This document shows, piece after piece, positions 6,224 through 6,551 of a DNA stretch of 6,551 nucleotides. Each line of letters starts with the position of its first letter. The first letter of the stretch is position 1. Under the pieces are notes generated by a model. That model ran no database searches, had not been told where the DNA came from, and was given only the letters and a program-made list of their open reading frames with translations. Position numbers and translations under genes: made by a program. This DNA comes from Alphaproteobacteria bacterium (GTDB lineage Bacteria; Pseudomonadota; Alphaproteobacteria; Rhodobacterales; Rhodobacteraceae), in the NCBI GenBank assembly GCA_024279075.1, contig JAJRRX010000142.1, positions 1 through 6,551 on the forward strand. The letters are read 5' to 3'.

Positions 6224-6286
6224 TTGAACGGGTTGCAGGTGGGGGGTTCTCCACATCTCGTCAGAACGGCGAAAGTGCGGGCGTGA
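6224..6286 (+). other. Possible 20-codon leader ORF before flagellin
   Basis: A TTG codon at 6224 is preceded 5 bases upstream by AGGAGG (6213-6218), a stronger Shine-Dalgarno sequence than that of any identified gene in the window. The frame runs for 20 codons (LNGLQVGGSPHLVRTAKVRA) to a TGA at 6284-6286, which falls within the GGCGTG hairpin of the leader. It contains the first leader hairpin. No known peptide is recognised, and there is no run of one amino acid typical of classical attenuation. The purine-rich AGGAGG could equally be incidental or a protein-binding site. Confidence 0.2.
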
Positions 6287-6325
6287 AACACGCCTTTATT
6301 GTAACAGCAGCGCCGAACGCGCTGC
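6239..6325 (+). promoter_or_regulatory. Three consecutive hairpins in flagellin leader
   Basis: Hairpin A: GTGGGG (6239-6244) pairs with CTCCAC (6249-6254), one G-U pair, loop GGTT. Hairpin B: GGCGTG (6280-6285) pairs perfectly with CACGCC (6289-6294) around AAA and is followed by TTTATT, which gives it a weak terminator look. Hairpin C: GCAGCGC (6307-6313) pairs perfectly with GCGCTGC (6319-6325) around CGAAC and ends about 8 bases before the Shine-Dalgarno sequence. In Caulobacter the flagellin mRNA leader is bound by FlbT, which controls its stability; this leader could play a similar role. Pairing is read directly; the function is inference. Confidence 0.45.
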
Positions 6326-6345
6326 ATCGCCGAAGGAAATGCTAA

Positions 6346-6551
6346 ATGTCTAGTATTCTTACAAACCAGAGCGCCATGGTGGAGCTGCAAACCCTGCAAA
6401 GCATCAACAAAAACCTGTCTATGAATCAAAGCCAGATTTCTACGGGTAAAAAGGTGGATACCGCGCGGGACAACGCCTCTATCTGGGCGATTTCGCAAAC
6501 CATGCAATCTGATGTAGACGGCTTTAAGGGCATCTCCGATGCGCTGGCCAC
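6346..6551 (+). CDS. fliC: Flagellin, N-terminal part (cut by window end)
   Basis: The frame opens at 6346 and runs off the window after 68 codons without a stop. The product begins MSSILTNQSAMVELQTLQ, then NKNLSMNQSQISTGKKV (21-37) and a DNASIWAIS segment (42-50). This is the conserved N-terminal D0/D1 helix of flagellin, with ISTGKKV in the place of the ISTGKRI-type motif of enterobacterial flagellins. The MSSILTN opening and the NASIWAIS segment are typical of Rhodobacteraceae flagellins. Flagellin forms the filament and is exported through the flagellar type III system, consistent with the lack of a Sec signal. The start is supported by GAAGGAA 7 bases upstream. Nothing in the visible part suggests a defect. 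Full length, the central variable region and downstream partners (flaF and flbT are common neighbours in this group) lie outside the window. Confidence 0.95.
   Translation, partial: MSSILTNQSAMVELQTLQSINKNLSMNQSQISTGKKVDTARDNASIWAISQTMQSDVDGFKGISDALA

Larger units (their letters stand above)
6118..6345 (+). promoter_or_regulatory. Flagellin promoter and structured 5' leader
   Basis: These 228 bases separate flgN from flagellin, far more than any other same-strand gap here. From left to right they contain a direct repeat AGCATTG (6118-6124 and 6130-6136), an inverted repeat ATTGT/ACAAT (6155-6159, 6166-6170) that includes a TACAAT -10-like hexamer (6165-6170), and TTAA-N7-TTAT (6180-6194), one base from the CtrA consensus. 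An AGGAGG (6213-6218), three hairpins and the flagellin Shine-Dalgarno sequence AAGGAA (6334-6339 area) follow. I see no good sigma-28 or sigma-54 element for flagellin and no intrinsic terminator with a T-run after flgN, so some read-through from flgJ-flgN is possible. Confidence 0.55.

Noticed and set aside
6224..6240. TTGAAC...TTGCAG as a sigma-54 promoter
   Set aside because: The two elements are 3 bases apart instead of 5 and the TGGCAC element is not matched.
6293..6319. GCCGAACG at 6312-6319 as a sigma-28 -10 element for flagellin
   Set aside because: The position 15 bases upstream reads CCTT instead of TAAA, and the bases form part of the perfect hairpin C.
5884..6507. Minus-strand frame of 207 codons opposite flgN, the leader and flagellin
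   Set aside because: It covers two recognised genes in antisense, has a Cys/His/Arg-rich composition and no family resemblance; its openness follows from the codon pattern of the sense genes.

Overview
This window is a piece of a flagellar gene cluster from an alphaproteobacterium, most likely a member of the Rhodobacteraceae (roseobacter group). The reasons are the flagellin N-terminus (it begins MSSILTN), a MotA starting MGGLIG, a short FlgJ consisting only of the rod-binding domain, and a motA gene followed by a long periplasmic protein instead of motB. Base composition and codon use look even across the window. No insertion sequence, tRNA, rRNA, CRISPR array or prophage signal is visible, so this appears to be resident core motility DNA.

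Layout: (1) 36-3346, plus strand: motA and, joined to it by a 4-base ATGA overlap, a gene for an 815-residue exported protein. That protein has an AMIN-like N-terminal domain, a Pro/Glu/Met-rich linker and a TPR-like helical C-terminal half. (2) 3363-3396: a strong hairpin with an A-tract and a T-tract, able to terminate transcription from both sides, between two convergent operons. (3) 5366-3405, minus strand: fliK then flgD, 15 bases apart. (4) 5367-5465: a 99-base divergent promoter region with a sigma-28-like element pointing at fliK and a TTAC-N7-TTAC repeat of CtrA-like geometry. (5) 5466-6117, plus strand: flgJ (rod-binding only) overlapping flgN by 8 bases. (6) 6118-6345: a 228-base leader with a near-CtrA site, three hairpins and a possible 20-codon leader ORF. 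(7) 6346 to the window edge: the N-terminal 68 codons of flagellin.

The genes cover successive stages of one machine. FlgJ helps rod assembly, FlgD caps the growing hook, FliK sets hook length and triggers the export switch, FlgN chaperones hook-filament junction proteins, flagellin forms the filament, and MotA is the stator that drives rotation. The least understood part is the 815-residue protein translated together with MotA. The most notable non-coding part is the structured flagellin leader. I found no clearly unprecedented system; those two items merit the closest look.
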